From Empedobacter brevis_A (lineage in GTDB: Bacteria > Bacteroidota > Bacteroidia > Flavobacteriales > Weeksellaceae), in contig NZ_CBCPHV010000001.1 in the NCBI RefSeq assembly GCF_965118635.1, positions 372,001 to 436,000 of the forward strand: a stretch of DNA of 64,000 bases, in the 5' to 3' direction. The position numbers and the translations under genes are program-made. Of this stretch, positions 42,681 to 51,942 are shown piece after piece. The number at the start of each line of letters is the position of its first letter. Position 1 is the stretch's first letter. Below the pieces are notes generated by a model. It did no database searches and was not told where the DNA came from. It saw only the letters and a program-made list of their open reading frames with translations.

Positions 42681-43463
42681 ATGCTTAACTTAAAATCAAC
42701 TTTAACTAAAACCGCTATTTTAATGATTTTGCTGAATTTACTTTCGTGCATCTCATTAAAAGATATTCAATTAATTCAACCTGATCCAAATTTAAAATTA
42801 GATGCAAATGGTAAAATTGCTTTTGATAAACCCGAATATTATATTCAAAAAGGAGACCAAATTCTAATCAATATTTCTAGTGCGTCTAATGCCTCTATGG
42901 GGATTCTTAATGATTTTATATCTGGAGGAAATACTTTACAAGGAGGAAATGGTGTATTGGTAAGAAATGATGGTAATATTGAGTTACCAAGAATTGGAAA
43001 AATTCATTTAGAAGGATTAACAATAGAGCAAGCTCGAAAAAAAGTTCAAGACGAGTTCTATAAAATTTATGATGAAAAAGGTACATATATAGACGTAAAT
43101 TTATCTGGAATTGAATATACAATTGTTGGAGAAGCTCAACAAGGATCGTTCAGATCAACTAAAAAAGATTTGAATCTTTTGGAAGCTTTCGCTAGAGCAG
43201 GTAATAATATCTATGCTGATATAAAACATGTACGAATTATCAGAACGGATTTAGATGGTACTAAACAAGTATATGTTGATTTAACAAAAGAATCAATTAT
43301 GAATTCTGAATACTATTGGATTCAGAATAATGATATTATTGTAGTTAATCCTCGTAAAGAGAAAGTATGGGGTGTAGGTCTTAATCCTTTAACAGTAGTA
43401 ACTACTGTTATGGGAGCTATAGCAACTATTTTAGGTGTTTATTTATTTTTTGATAGGATTTAA
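42681..43463 (+). CDS. Polysaccharide export outer-membrane lipoprotein (Wza-like)
   Basis: A 260-residue export channel subunit. The signal peptide ends in a lipobox with Cys23 (NLLSC). A poly-export domain follows (YYIQKGDQILINISS to about 150, including NIELPRIGKIHLEGLTIEQA), then an SLBB-type beta-grasp (YTIVGEAQQGSFRSTKKDLNLLEAFARAG), and a C-terminal helix (VTTVMGAIATILGVYLFF) of the kind that crosses the outer membrane. It lies 2 bp before wzc, as in classic Wzy-type capsule loci. Confidence 0.92.
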   Translation: MLNLKSTLTKTAILMILLNLLSCISLKDIQLIQPDPNLKLDANGKIAFDKPEYYIQKGDQILINISSASNASMGILNDFISGGNTLQGGNGVLVRNDGNIELPRIGKIHLEGLTIEQARKKVQDEFYKIYDEKGTYIDVNLSGIEYTIVGEAQQGSFRSTKKDLNLLEAFARAGNNIYADIKHVRIIRTDLDGTKQVYVDLTKESIMNSEYYWIQNNDIIVVNPRKEKVWGVGLNPLTVVTTVMGAIATILGVYLFFDRI

Positions 43464-43465
43464 AG

Positions 43466-45943
43466 ATGACTGATACAAACATTAATCAAAAAAGTAAGAA
43501 AAAACAATCTGACTTTATTGATATAGAGAGATTAATTCCGAGATTACTTAATGCTTGGTCTTTATATCTTATTTCTATTTTAATTGCTTTAGGCGTAGCT
43601 TATTACTTGAATAATTGGAAACTGAATAAAATTTATTCGGCAAATACGACATTTAAGATTAAAGATAATAATTCAGCTAACAATACGCTAGCATCAAATT
43701 CTATTAATTTTATTTGGGGAGGAAACGCAAATAAAATAGATGGATTAACCTATACGTTATCTTCTCGTATTCACAACGAAAAAGTTGTTAAAAAAACTGA
43801 ATCATATATTTTTTATACAGAAGAAGGGAGGTTAAAAAAGTCTAATATTTACAAATTAGATGCACCTTTCCATGTTCATATAGATACTTTACATCAACAG
43901 GTGGCAAATGTTGATATTAAAGTCAAACCAAAAGATAGCAATTCCTTTTACTTTGAGGTTGAGAATAATAAAGGTTCACTTTATCAATTTACAAGAGATA
44001 GTATTATTAAATCAGATGAAATTAATCTTCCTAAAATAGGTTATTATAATAAATGGATGATTGGACGTAATTATAAAATAATGTTAACTCGTTCTAACAT
44101 TCCTTTTTCTGAAAATATAATTTCTTTTAAATTAGTTCCTATAAAAACTGCAACAAGCAGAGCTACTAGAAACTTTAGTGTATCAAACCCATCTAAAATT
44201 TCTAGTATTGTTTCTGTATCGAAAAATGCAGAAAGCTTAAATGAAGCTGTTGATTTATTAAATAATTCAATTCAAGTTTTAATAGAAAATGAATTGTCCG
44301 AAAGAAATCTTTCTGCTTATAAAACACGTAAGTATCTTCAAGATCGAATTACTGTCGTAAAACATAAATTAGATAGTGCCACCAATAATCTACAGGAATT
44401 ACAAAAGAAAACTGGAGTTTATAATTTTGATACAAAAAAAGGGGAGCTTTTAGGAAAACTTACTACTTTGGATAAGGAAAGAGTTGCAGTAGAAGAAAAG
44501 ATAAATGCACTACATCGTTTAATGCCTAAAAAATCAAGCAGTGTTGATAATTTAATAGCGCTTAATATTGCTGGTCTAGATGTCTCATATTACATGACAA
44601 ATGTTGAACAATTAGAATCTCTTGAAAATAAACGAGAGCAGATGTTAAAAGTATTTAAAGCTAACACTGACGAAATTAGAGAAGTAGATAGACAATTATC
44701 AAAAACAAGAAATAATATTTCAAATGTAGTAAACGCTCATTTACAAAAGTTAAATACAGACTTATCGATGATAAACAGCAAATTAGCTGAATCTGAATTT
44801 AAAGCTAAAGATTTGCCTTACGAAGAAATTGAATTTGTTGAAGCAAATCGTGGATTTGAATTGAACAGTACAATGTATTCAACATTAATTAGTCAATTAA
44901 ATACAACAGATTTATCCTTAGCTTCTATTGTTTCTGATATTACAATTATAGATCCAGCAAAAAATCAAGGTCAAGGATCTATTTACCCTAATCCACAAAG
45001 AAATTATTTAATCGCATTAGGAATAGGATTTTTGATTCCTTTGGTATATGTGATTATAAAAGAATTGTTAGACTTTAAAGTTCGAGTTTTAAAAGATATT
45101 ACTAGTCGTACAAATATTCCAATTATTGGTCTAGTTGGTCCTTTAGGAGATAATTCACCTTTAGTTGTAATTAATAATCCAAAATCTGGAATTTCAGAAT
45201 CATTTAGATCAATTAGATCTAATTTGAAATATCTTTATAAAAGTCCAGTTCTCAGTGAAACGAATAAAACGATTTTGGTAACATCATTTATTGGAGGAGA
45301 AGGTAAAACTTTTAATGCAATGAATATTGCGAGTTCGCTTGGTTCTATGGATAAAAAAACTGTTTTAGTTGGATTAGATCTACGCAAACCAAAAATATTT
45401 GATGATTTCAATATTAACAATAAAGTTGGGGTGACTGATTTTGTCGCTGGAGATTTAACACTTGACCAGATTACTCAACGAACAATTTTACCAAATTTAG
45501 ATATTATTACAGCTGGTCCAATTCCTCCTAATCCTTCAGAATTAATTCTGAGTAATCGAATGGATGAATTGTTATCAGAATTAAAAGAGAAGTATGAATT
45601 TGTTATTATAGATTCGCCTCCAATTGGTTTGGTAACAGATTCGTATGATTTAATGCGTTATGCAGATTGTACATTGTATGTAACTCGTTATAATTATTCT
45701 GAGAAAAACTTCATTAATGCTATTTCTAATAAATACGACGAAGGAGAGGTTTCGAATGTTGGAATTATATTTAATGATTTCCAAATTAAAACAGGATATG
45801 GTTATGGCTACGGTTATGGATATGGTTACGGATATGGTTACGGTTATGGCTATGGTTATTTTGCAGGAGATGAAAACTTTGATAACTCATCTTTCGGTAA
45901 AATAAAAAGGTTAGCTACTCGAATTAAAAGTAAATTCTTTTAG
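43466..45943 (+). CDS. Wzc-like polysaccharide co-polymerase / tyrosine autokinase with Gly-Tyr tail
   Basis: An 825-residue inner-membrane protein that controls chain length and export. A Wzz domain with flanking helices (about 35-52 and 512-532) encloses a periplasmic coiled coil. The cytoplasmic BY-kinase has Walker A SFIGGEGKTF at about 605-614, Walker A' VLVGLDLRKPK at about 634-644 and Walker B FVIIDSPP at about 711-718. The C-terminal tyrosine cluster, normally a few scattered Tyr, is here 11 consecutive Gly-Tyr pairs (777-798). Downstream of wza, forming the export core. Confidence 0.93.
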   Translation: MTDTNINQKSKKKQSDFIDIERLIPRLLNAWSLYLISILIALGVAYYLNNWKLNKIYSANTTFKIKDNNSANNTLASNSINFIWGGNANKIDGLTYTLSSRIHNEKVVKKTESYIFYTEEGRLKKSNIYKLDAPFHVHIDTLHQQVANVDIKVKPKDSNSFYFEVENNKGSLYQFTRDSIIKSDEINLPKIGYYNKWMIGRNYKIMLTRSNIPFSENIISFKLVPIKTATSRATRNFSVSNPSKISSIVSVSKNAESLNEAVDLLNNSIQVLIENELSERNLSAYKTRKYLQDRITVVKHKLDSATNNLQELQKKTGVYNFDTKKGELLGKLTTLDKERVAVEEKINALHRLMPKKSSSVDNLIALNIAGLDVSYYMTNVEQLESLENKREQMLKVFKANTDEIREVDRQLSKTRNNISNVVNAHLQKLNTDLSMINSKLAESEFKAKDLPYEEIEFVEANRGFELNSTMYSTLISQLNTTDLSLASIVSDITIIDPAKNQGQGSIYPNPQRNYLIALGIGFLIPLVYVIIKELLDFKVRVLKDITSRTNIPIIGLVGPLGDNSPLVVINNPKSGISESFRSIRSNLKYLYKSPVLSETNKTILVTSFIGGEGKTFNAMNIASSLGSMDKKTVLVGLDLRKPKIFDDFNINNKVGVTDFVAGDLTLDQITQRTILPNLDIITAGPIPPNPSELILSNRMDELLSELKEKYEFVIIDSPPIGLVTDSYDLMRYADCTLYVTRYNYSEKNFINAISNKYDEGEVSNVGIIFNDFQIKTGYGYGYGYGYGYGYGYGYGYGYFAGDENFDNSSFGKIKRLATRIKSKFF
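45794..45859 (+). repeat. 11x Gly-Tyr codon repeat in the Wzc tail
   Basis: Eleven in-frame 6 bp units GG(A/T/C)TA(T/C), partly organised as 12 bp units such as GGATATGGTTAC. The repeat encodes the kinase's tyrosine-rich tail and keeps alternating synonymous codons, so it is not a simple recent microsatellite. Confidence 0.9.
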
Positions 45944-45947
45944 TTGA

Positions 45948-46523
45948 ATGATCTCAAAGAACATATTTGATTATATACTTGCATTAATCCTACTAATTTT
46001 TTTAGTGGGATTAATTGTTTTGTTAATTATAATTAGTTCTATAAATACCAATGAATTTGGAGTTTTTACACAAAAAAGAGTAGGTAAGAATGGAAAGATT
46101 TTTAAGATTTATAAAATAAGAACCATAAAAGGAATATCAAAATCTACTATTACTACAAATCAACATCAGATAACTAAGATAGGAAAGATTCTTAGGGATT
46201 ATAAATTGGATGAATTACCTCAATTGTTCAATATCTTAAAAGGAGAGATGAGTTTTGTTGGACCTCGGCCAGATGTAATTGGCTATGCAGATAAATTGAT
46301 TGGAAAGGATAGAATTATGTTGAGTGTAAAACCTGGAATAACTGGTCCGGCTCAATTAAAATATCGGAATGAAGAAGAAATTCTTTCCAAAGTAAAAGAT
46401 CCAATTTCATATAACGATGAAATTATTTGGCCTGATAAAGTCAAGATAAATGTGGAATATGTAGAGAATTGGAGTTTTAAGCAAGATTTAATTTATATGT
46501 TTCAAACATTATTTAAAAAATAA
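45948..46523 (+). CDS. Monotopic polyprenyl phosphoglycosyltransferase (PglC/WcaJ type)
   Basis: A 191-residue initiating transferase that would move a sugar-1-phosphate onto undecaprenyl phosphate. One N-terminal hydrophobic segment (about 6-30) precedes the catalytic domain FTQKRVGKNGKIFKIYKIRTIK, LRDYKLDELPQLFNILKGEM (Asp-Glu catalytic dyad) and SFVGPRPD. It is near the size of minimal PglC enzymes. It is the last gene of the locus, 4 bp after wzc, followed by a strong terminator. Confidence 0.92.
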   Translation: MISKNIFDYILALILLIFLVGLIVLLIIISSINTNEFGVFTQKRVGKNGKIFKIYKIRTIKGISKSTITTNQHQITKIGKILRDYKLDELPQLFNILKGEMSFVGPRPDVIGYADKLIGKDRIMLSVKPGITGPAQLKYRNEEEILSKVKDPISYNDEIIWPDKVKINVEYVENWSFKQDLIYMFQTLFKK

Positions 46524-46551
46524 AAGAGAATCCTGAATTGGATTCTCTTTT
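46522..46551. terminator. Bidirectional terminator closing the polysaccharide locus
   Basis: Arms AAAAGAGAATCC and GGATTCTCTTTT around TGAATT, followed by T residues. It overlaps the stop of the PglC-type gene and separates it from the convergent carboxylase gene. Confidence 0.85.
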
Positions 46552-46572
46552 TGTTTTGATATTTTTAGCGGT

Positions 46573-48201
46573 CTATACTTGAATAACACCTAAATTAAAT
46601 TGTTTTTCAATAGGAGCATGGTTTGCAGCTTCTATTCCCATAGAAATCCATTTTCGTGTATCTAATGGATCTATAATTCCATCTGTCCATAATCTCGCTG
46701 CTGCATAATAAGGACTTGTTTCATCATTATATTTTGCAGTAATTTCATTTAGAAGTTCTTGTTTTTTTACTTCATCAACTTCTATTCCTTGTGCTTTTAA
46801 GGTTGCTTCTTTTATTTGTAACAATACTTTTGCCGCTTGTTCTCCTCCCATAACAGCTAATTGTGCTGAAGGCCATGCAGCAATCAATCTTGGATCATAT
46901 GCTTTTCCACACATTGCATAATTTCCAGCACCATAAGAATTACCAACAACAATTGTAAATTTAGGTACGACAGAATTAGAAACAGCATTCACCATTTTTG
47001 CTCCATCTTTAATAATTCCTCCATGTTCCGATTTAGAACCAACCATAAAGCCTGTTACATCTTGTAAAAAAACCAATGGAATTTTCTTTTGATTACAATT
47101 TGCAATAAAGCGAGTTGCTTTGTCTGCAGAATCAGAATAAATTACGCCACCAAACTGCATTCCATCTTTTTTAGACTTTACAATTTTACGTTGATTAGCT
47201 ACAATTCCAACTGCCCAACCATCAATGCGGGCATAAGTACAGATTATAGATTTTCCATAATCGGGTTTATATTCATCCAATTCCGAGTTATCAACAAGTC
47301 TGTTAATAATTTCATACATGTCGTATTGTTCTGCACGAGATTCTGGTAAAATTCCATAGATTTCACTCTCTTCTAAAGCAGGTTTTGCAGCTTCAATTCG
47401 ATTAAATCCAGCTTTTTCATAATCGCCAATTTTACCAACGATAGATTTTATTCTGTCTAGTGCATCTTTATCATCTTTTGCTTTATAATCTGTTACTCCA
47501 GAAATTTCGCAATGCGTTGTTGCTCCACCTAAAGTTTCGTTATCTATATCTTCTCCAATTGCAGCTTTTACCAAATAACTTCCAGCCAAGAAAATAGAAC
47601 CTGTTTTATCTACAATCATCGCTTCGTCGCTCATAATTGGTAAATATGCTCCACCAGCAACACAACTTCCCATTACAGCAGAAATTTGAGTAATTCCCAT
47701 AGATGACATAATTGCATTATTGCGGAAAATACGACCAAACATTTCTTTATCTGGGAAAATTTCATCCTGCATCGGTAAATATACTCCAGCACTATCTACC
47801 AAATAGATAATTGGTAATCTATTTTCCATCGCAATTTCCTGTGCACGCAAATTCTTTTTACCTGTAATAGGAAACCAAGCTCCTGCTTTTACAGTTGCAT
47901 CATTTGCAACAACAATACATTGTTTCCCCGAAATGTAACCAATTTTCACAACAACTCCTCCAGAAGGACATCCGCCATGTTCTTTGTACATTTCATCGCC
48001 TGTTAAAGCACCTATTTCTATGCTCGGTTTTTTATCATCAAGAAGATAATCAATACGTTCTCTAGCAGACATTTTTCCTTTGCTATGTAAAGCATCGATT
48101 CTTTTTTGACCTCCACCAAGGTAAACTTTATTTAGTTTTTGACGGAGTTTTGAAAGTAATAATTTGTTATGATCCTCTCTTTTATTAAAAGTTAAATCCA
48201 T
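46573..48201 (-). CDS. Acyl-CoA carboxylase, carboxyltransferase beta subunit
   Basis: A 542-residue biotin-dependent carboxyltransferase of the propionyl-/methylcrotonyl-CoA carboxylase beta type. Landmarks are the N-terminal KLRQKLNKVYLGGGQKRI, the acyl-CoA pocket VVVANDATVKAGAWFPITGKK, SAVMGSCVAGGAYLP and, in the second crotonase-fold half, DVTGFMVGSKSEHGGIIKDGAKM with GNSYGAGNYAMCGKAY. The length and motifs fit MccB best. The biotin-carboxylase/BCCP alpha subunit is not nearby, so the holoenzyme must be completed elsewhere. Confidence 0.88.
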   Translation of the reverse strand: MDLTFNKREDHNKLLLSKLRQKLNKVYLGGGQKRIDALHSKGKMSARERIDYLLDDKKPSIEIGALTGDEMYKEHGGCPSGGVVVKIGYISGKQCIVVANDATVKAGAWFPITGKKNLRAQEIAMENRLPIIYLVDSAGVYLPMQDEIFPDKEMFGRIFRNNAIMSSMGITQISAVMGSCVAGGAYLPIMSDEAMIVDKTGSIFLAGSYLVKAAIGEDIDNETLGGATTHCEISGVTDYKAKDDKDALDRIKSIVGKIGDYEKAGFNRIEAAKPALEESEIYGILPESRAEQYDMYEIINRLVDNSELDEYKPDYGKSIICTYARIDGWAVGIVANQRKIVKSKKDGMQFGGVIYSDSADKATRFIANCNQKKIPLVFLQDVTGFMVGSKSEHGGIIKDGAKMVNAVSNSVVPKFTIVVGNSYGAGNYAMCGKAYDPRLIAAWPSAQLAVMGGEQAAKVLLQIKEATLKAQGIEVDEVKKQELLNEITAKYNDETSPYYAAARLWTDGIIDPLDTRKWISMGIEAANHAPIEKQFNLGVIQV

Positions 48202-48264
48202 TGTGGTTTTCTGTTTGTTTACTGCTCTAAACTAATGATTTTTATCGAATTTTTAAAATGAAAT

Positions 48265-48858
48265 TTAAACTTGAAAATCTGTATAGATAAAGTTTTGACA
48301 ATGTTTTTGGATTTGTGGAAAAAATGAAAGAAAATCATTTTCGAGATAATGATAATTTTTTTCGATTTCAGGAAGCGCTTCATGCAAATTATTTTCAAAT
48401 TTTGTTCTACTTCCTATTCCTTTCAATGTTTTTTGAATTCCTTCTAAAGTTGAATAGTTGTTGAACCAATCATATTTTAATAAATAGAAAATGGTTTCTT
48501 GCAGCTTTTTAGGAAATGAATCGTATTCATTTTTAAAGAATTGATAGGAATTAGTTTTAAATTCTTCGAAAGGAATTCCCGAAAAATTAGTCCAATGTTT
48601 TATTAAAAAATAATCATAAATAACATCAATAATAATTGGTGCAAATTTGTGCTGAGTTTCGTGAAAGTAGCTTGAACTTTGTTTTACAATTATATTAGAA
48701 TCTGTAAAAGTATCAATTGAACGGTGCAACAAAATTCCTTTCTGAATCATTGTCGGATAATCTAAATATTGTTTTCCTTTTACAATTTCTCCTAGTAAAT
48801 TACCAATTTGCAATTGCGGATTTCCAAAAGATAAATATTGATGTGCGACAAAGTTCAT
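48265..48858 (-). CDS. ACP phosphodiesterase-like protein (AcpH/DUF479)
   Basis: A 197-residue all-helical HD-like hydrolase. It begins with the family signature MNFVAHQYLSFGNPQLQIGNLLGE and continues with GILLHRSIDTFTDS and a His-rich helix preceding IIIDVIYDYFLIKHW, which resembles E. coli AcpH, the enzyme that removes phosphopantetheine from acyl carrier protein. It lies 63 bp upstream of the carboxylase gene and may share its transcript. The true substrate in Bacteroidota is unproven. Confidence 0.85.
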   Translation of the reverse strand: MNFVAHQYLSFGNPQLQIGNLLGEIVKGKQYLDYPTMIQKGILLHRSIDTFTDSNIIVKQSSSYFHETQHKFAPIIIDVIYDYFLIKHWTNFSGIPFEEFKTNSYQFFKNEYDSFPKKLQETIFYLLKYDWFNNYSTLEGIQKTLKGIGSRTKFENNLHEALPEIEKNYHYLENDFLSFFPQIQKHCQNFIYTDFQV

Positions 48859-48926
48859 ACGATTTGTTTAGTTTCATAAATTTAATTTATTTTAAACAAA
48901 GCGGTGTTATTTTACTGTGAAGAAAA

Positions 48927-48952
48927 AAGCCATCTTCTTTTGAAAATGGCTT
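48927..48952 (-). terminator. Intrinsic terminator after the TPR gene
   Basis: Hairpin arms AAGCCAT and ATGGCTT with a 12 nt loop. In the minus direction it ends in a T tract, just past the TPR stop codon. Confidence 0.65.
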
Positions 48953-48957
48953 AAGGA

Positions 48958-50343
48958 TTATAGATTATTATTGTTTCTAAAATTTTGATTAATTTTTTCT
49001 TCTAAAATGGGATAATGTTGAATCATTACATCTTTTAAACTTCGATCCATGCTTATTGCATTTTCTAATGCTTCATTTCCCAATTGTTCTTGATTCGTAA
49101 TATAATAAAGATTACTTAATTGATAGAAAAATTCGGCACGATTAAAATTCTTTAAAGCTCCACCAATTAATACAGCAATTGCCTGATCATATTCTCCTAC
49201 AGCAATCAATGTTTCGATATAAGCATACCAAGTATTAAATACCAAAGGTTTCAATTCGACCAATTTTGCAAGATTTTTGATCGCTTCTTCAAACTTCATT
49301 TGTTTCAGATAATAGTAAGTAGAATCGGTATAATATTGGTAATTATTTTCATTCAATTCCATTGCTCGCTGAATGTAATATTCGGCTTCCTCGATATTTT
49401 CTAATTTGTTGTAAAGTGCTGCTGCTTTTGCCCAAACTTTATCCAATTGAGGATCTTCTTTTATCGCAATATGATAAGCTTTTAATGCTTTTTGAGGTTT
49501 TTCTAACTTTTCGTATAATTCACCAATCTTCATATGTGTAACGGCTGGCGAATCATCATATTCTAATGTTTCTTCTAAAGTTTCGATTGCTTCATTGTAT
49601 TTACCTAATTCTTCTAATGAAAGAGCTTTGTTTGTATAGCCAATAATAGAATTAGGATTGATTGCAATGACATAATCTAGTGCATTTATTGCTTCGTCAT
49701 ACATTTTTTTATGATTGTACAACAAACCAAGTTGCAACCAAGCAGCTTCTGAATAAGGATTATCGTCAATAAAATCTTTCAGAAATTCTATACATTCTTC
49801 AGGATTATGAATTTCTTCATAACATTGAATGATAGAGTAGAAGGAATAATCATTTTCGGGATTAAATTTTAGGGCTTTTCGGAAAGCAATTAAAGCGGAA
49901 TGAACTTCATCTAAATTCAAATATTCATTCCCGATACTATTGCAAATATAATCTGTTTCTTCGCTATTAACTTGCAAAGCTTCTTCGTAAAAACTTATTG
50001 ATTTTCGATGCATATTTTTCATTCCCCAGAAATGTGCTTGCACCAATAAATAATCAAATTCGTTTGCCGCAACATCTTTTAGTTCTTGAATTAGTTTTGC
50101 AGATTGTTTCAGTTCATTAATCGAAAGAAGATATTCAATCTTCTTAATTTTGATTTCTAGATTTTTGGGATGCATCTTTTCGGCGAAATCCAATGCACGT
50201 TTTGCATATTCGCTATCATTTACTTCAATATAAAAGTCAATAATCTCGACCAAATCTTCAGAATCGTAATATCTATATTCACGATTGTCAAGCATTTGCT
50301 CAAAACCTTCAATCAATTCGTTATTAAAAAAATCTTCATCCAT
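48958..50343 (-). CDS. Tetratricopeptide-repeat protein
   Basis: A 461-residue cytoplasmic protein made almost wholly of TPR-like helix pairs. Clear units include NSIGNEYLNLDEVHSALIAF, WLQLGLLYNHKKMYDEAI, IGYTNKALSLEELGKYNEAI and MKIGELYEKLEKPQKALKAY, each about 34 residues apart. No signal peptide or catalytic domain is visible, so it is probably a scaffold for protein-protein contacts. It lies downstream of glmM but is separated from it by a strong hairpin. Confidence 0.88.
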   Translation of the reverse strand: MDEDFFNNELIEGFEQMLDNREYRYYDSEDLVEIIDFYIEVNDSEYAKRALDFAEKMHPKNLEIKIKKIEYLLSINELKQSAKLIQELKDVAANEFDYLLVQAHFWGMKNMHRKSISFYEEALQVNSEETDYICNSIGNEYLNLDEVHSALIAFRKALKFNPENDYSFYSIIQCYEEIHNPEECIEFLKDFIDDNPYSEAAWLQLGLLYNHKKMYDEAINALDYVIAINPNSIIGYTNKALSLEELGKYNEAIETLEETLEYDDSPAVTHMKIGELYEKLEKPQKALKAYHIAIKEDPQLDKVWAKAAALYNKLENIEEAEYYIQRAMELNENNYQYYTDSTYYYLKQMKFEEAIKNLAKLVELKPLVFNTWYAYIETLIAVGEYDQAIAVLIGGALKNFNRAEFFYQLSNLYYITNQEQLGNEALENAISMDRSLKDVMIQHYPILEEKINQNFRNNNNL

Positions 50344-50370
50344 ACTATAAGACTAATTTACAAAATAAAA

Positions 50371-50408
50371 TGTGCAAAACTCATAACGAATTGTTAGAGT
50401 TTTGCACA
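50371..50408 (-). terminator. Hairpin terminator after glmM
   Basis: Arms TGTGCAAAACTC and GAGTTTTGCACA, extended by an inner TAAC/GTTA pairing, lie between glmM and the TPR gene. In the minus direction it is followed by a modest T-rich stretch. Confidence 0.7.
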
Positions 50409-50435
50409 TTTATTAAACAATTGAAAAATATTGTT

Positions 50436-51818
50436 TTAAATAATATTTTTGATGCTTTCGATCATTTTATCAGCCAATTTATTTGCATTTTCTTCTGATG
50501 TACTTTCAGTATAAATACGAATAATAGGTTCAGTATTTGATTTTCTTAAATGAACCCATTCTGTTGGGAAATCGATTTTAACTCCATCAACTGTATTGAT
50601 TTCTTCATCTTTGTAAACGTCTTGAATTTTTACTAATAATTCGTCAACATTGATTTCTGGTGTTAATTCTATTTTCTTTTTTGCCATAAAATAAGCTGGA
50701 TAAGAAGCTCTCAATTCAGAAACAGGTTTATCTTGTTCAGCTAAATAAGTTAAGAATAAAGCTATTCCTACTAATGAATCGCGACCATAATGTAATTCTG
50801 GATAAATAATTCCACCATTTCCTTCTCCACCGATTTTTGCATCAATATTTTTCATTTCAACAACAACATTCACTTCTCCAACTGCTGAAGGTGAATATTT
50901 TTGTCCGTATTTTTCTGAAATATCGCGTAATGCACGAGAAGATGATAAGTTAGAAACAGTAGCTGAAGGAGTTTTTGATAAAACATAATCTGCAACAGCA
51001 ACCAATGTATATTCTTCTCCGAACATTTCACCTTTTTCGTCAATAATTGCCAAACGATCAACATCTGGATCGACTACAATTCCGAAATCAGCTTTTTCGT
51101 CAATTACCTTTTTACAGATATCACCTAAATGTTCTTTTAAAGGTTCTGGATTATGAGGAAAATGTCCGTTTGGTTCGCAATACATATCATAATGTATTAC
51201 ACCTAATTTTTGCAATAATTTAGGAATTGCTATTCCTCCTGTAGAATTAACAGCATCGATTGCAACTTTGAAATTTTTATCTTGAATTGCTTTTACATTA
51301 ACTAAAGGTAATGCTAAAATTTTCTCAATATGAATATCAATTGCATCATCAATAGTTTCATACGAACCTAAATCGTCAACTTCAGCAAAATTATAATCGT
51401 CTTTATCAACAAAAGCTAAAATTTGAGCTCCATCTTCTGCAGAAACAAATTCTCCTTTTGCATTTAATAATTTCAACGCATTCCATTCTTTTGGATTGTG
51501 AGAAGCTGTTAAGATAATTCCTCCATCTGCACGCAAATGAGTTACCATAACTTCTACAGTTGGTGTAGTTGATAAACCTAAATCTACAACATTGATTCCT
51601 AATCCTTGTAAAGTTGAACAAACTAATTGAGAAACCATTTGTCCAGAGATACGAGCATCACGTCCAACGATAACTTTATATTCTGATTGATTTGATTGTT
51701 CCTTAAGCCAAGTTCCATAAGCTGCTGCAAATTTTACAGCATCGATTGGTGTTAAATTATCTCCTGGTCTTCCTCCGATTGTTCCTCGAAAACCTGAAAT
51801 TGATTTGATTAGAGACAT
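50436..51818 (-). CDS. glmM: Phosphoglucosamine mutase
   Basis: A 460-residue alpha-D-phosphohexomutase, called GlmM because Bacteroidota carry this version for glucosamine-6-P to glucosamine-1-P, feeding UDP-GlcNAc and peptidoglycan. It has an early FRGTIGG loop, the catalytic Ser106 in TASHNP, the metal site DPDVDR (Asp250/252/254), and the C-terminal phosphate loop RKSNTEPIIRIY. It starts at ATG 51818 behind its own promoter box. A phosphoglucomutase or phosphomannomutase role is not excluded; a second phosphohexomutase lies at 58457. Confidence 0.88.
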   Translation of the reverse strand: MSLIKSISGFRGTIGGRPGDNLTPIDAVKFAAAYGTWLKEQSNQSEYKVIVGRDARISGQMVSQLVCSTLQGLGINVVDLGLSTTPTVEVMVTHLRADGGIILTASHNPKEWNALKLLNAKGEFVSAEDGAQILAFVDKDDYNFAEVDDLGSYETIDDAIDIHIEKILALPLVNVKAIQDKNFKVAIDAVNSTGGIAIPKLLQKLGVIHYDMYCEPNGHFPHNPEPLKEHLGDICKKVIDEKADFGIVVDPDVDRLAIIDEKGEMFGEEYTLVAVADYVLSKTPSATVSNLSSSRALRDISEKYGQKYSPSAVGEVNVVVEMKNIDAKIGGEGNGGIIYPELHYGRDSLVGIALFLTYLAEQDKPVSELRASYPAYFMAKKKIELTPEINVDELLVKIQDVYKDEEINTVDGVKIDFPTEWVHLRKSNTEPIIRIYTESTSEENANKLADKMIESIKNII

Positions 51819-51842
51819 GAATTTTATTTTTTTATAGTCTTA

Positions 51843-51850
51843 CAAACTTA
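51843..51850 (-). promoter_or_regulatory. -7 promoter box for glmM
   Basis: Minus-strand TAAGTTTG, an exact TAnnTTTG match, with a 24 nt leader before the ATG. Confidence 0.5.
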
Positions 51851-51942
51851 CGAAATACAAAAAATTTTCTTATCTTTTTGGAACAATTTTAGTTAAGTTT
51901 TTATTGAACAATTTATTCAACCATAAAAAAAAATTATTAATT

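Noticed and set aside
45717..45905. An alternative-frame ORF rich in Met-Val-Thr repeats
   Set aside because: It is the shifted reading of the Gly-Tyr repeat in wzc and has no independent support.
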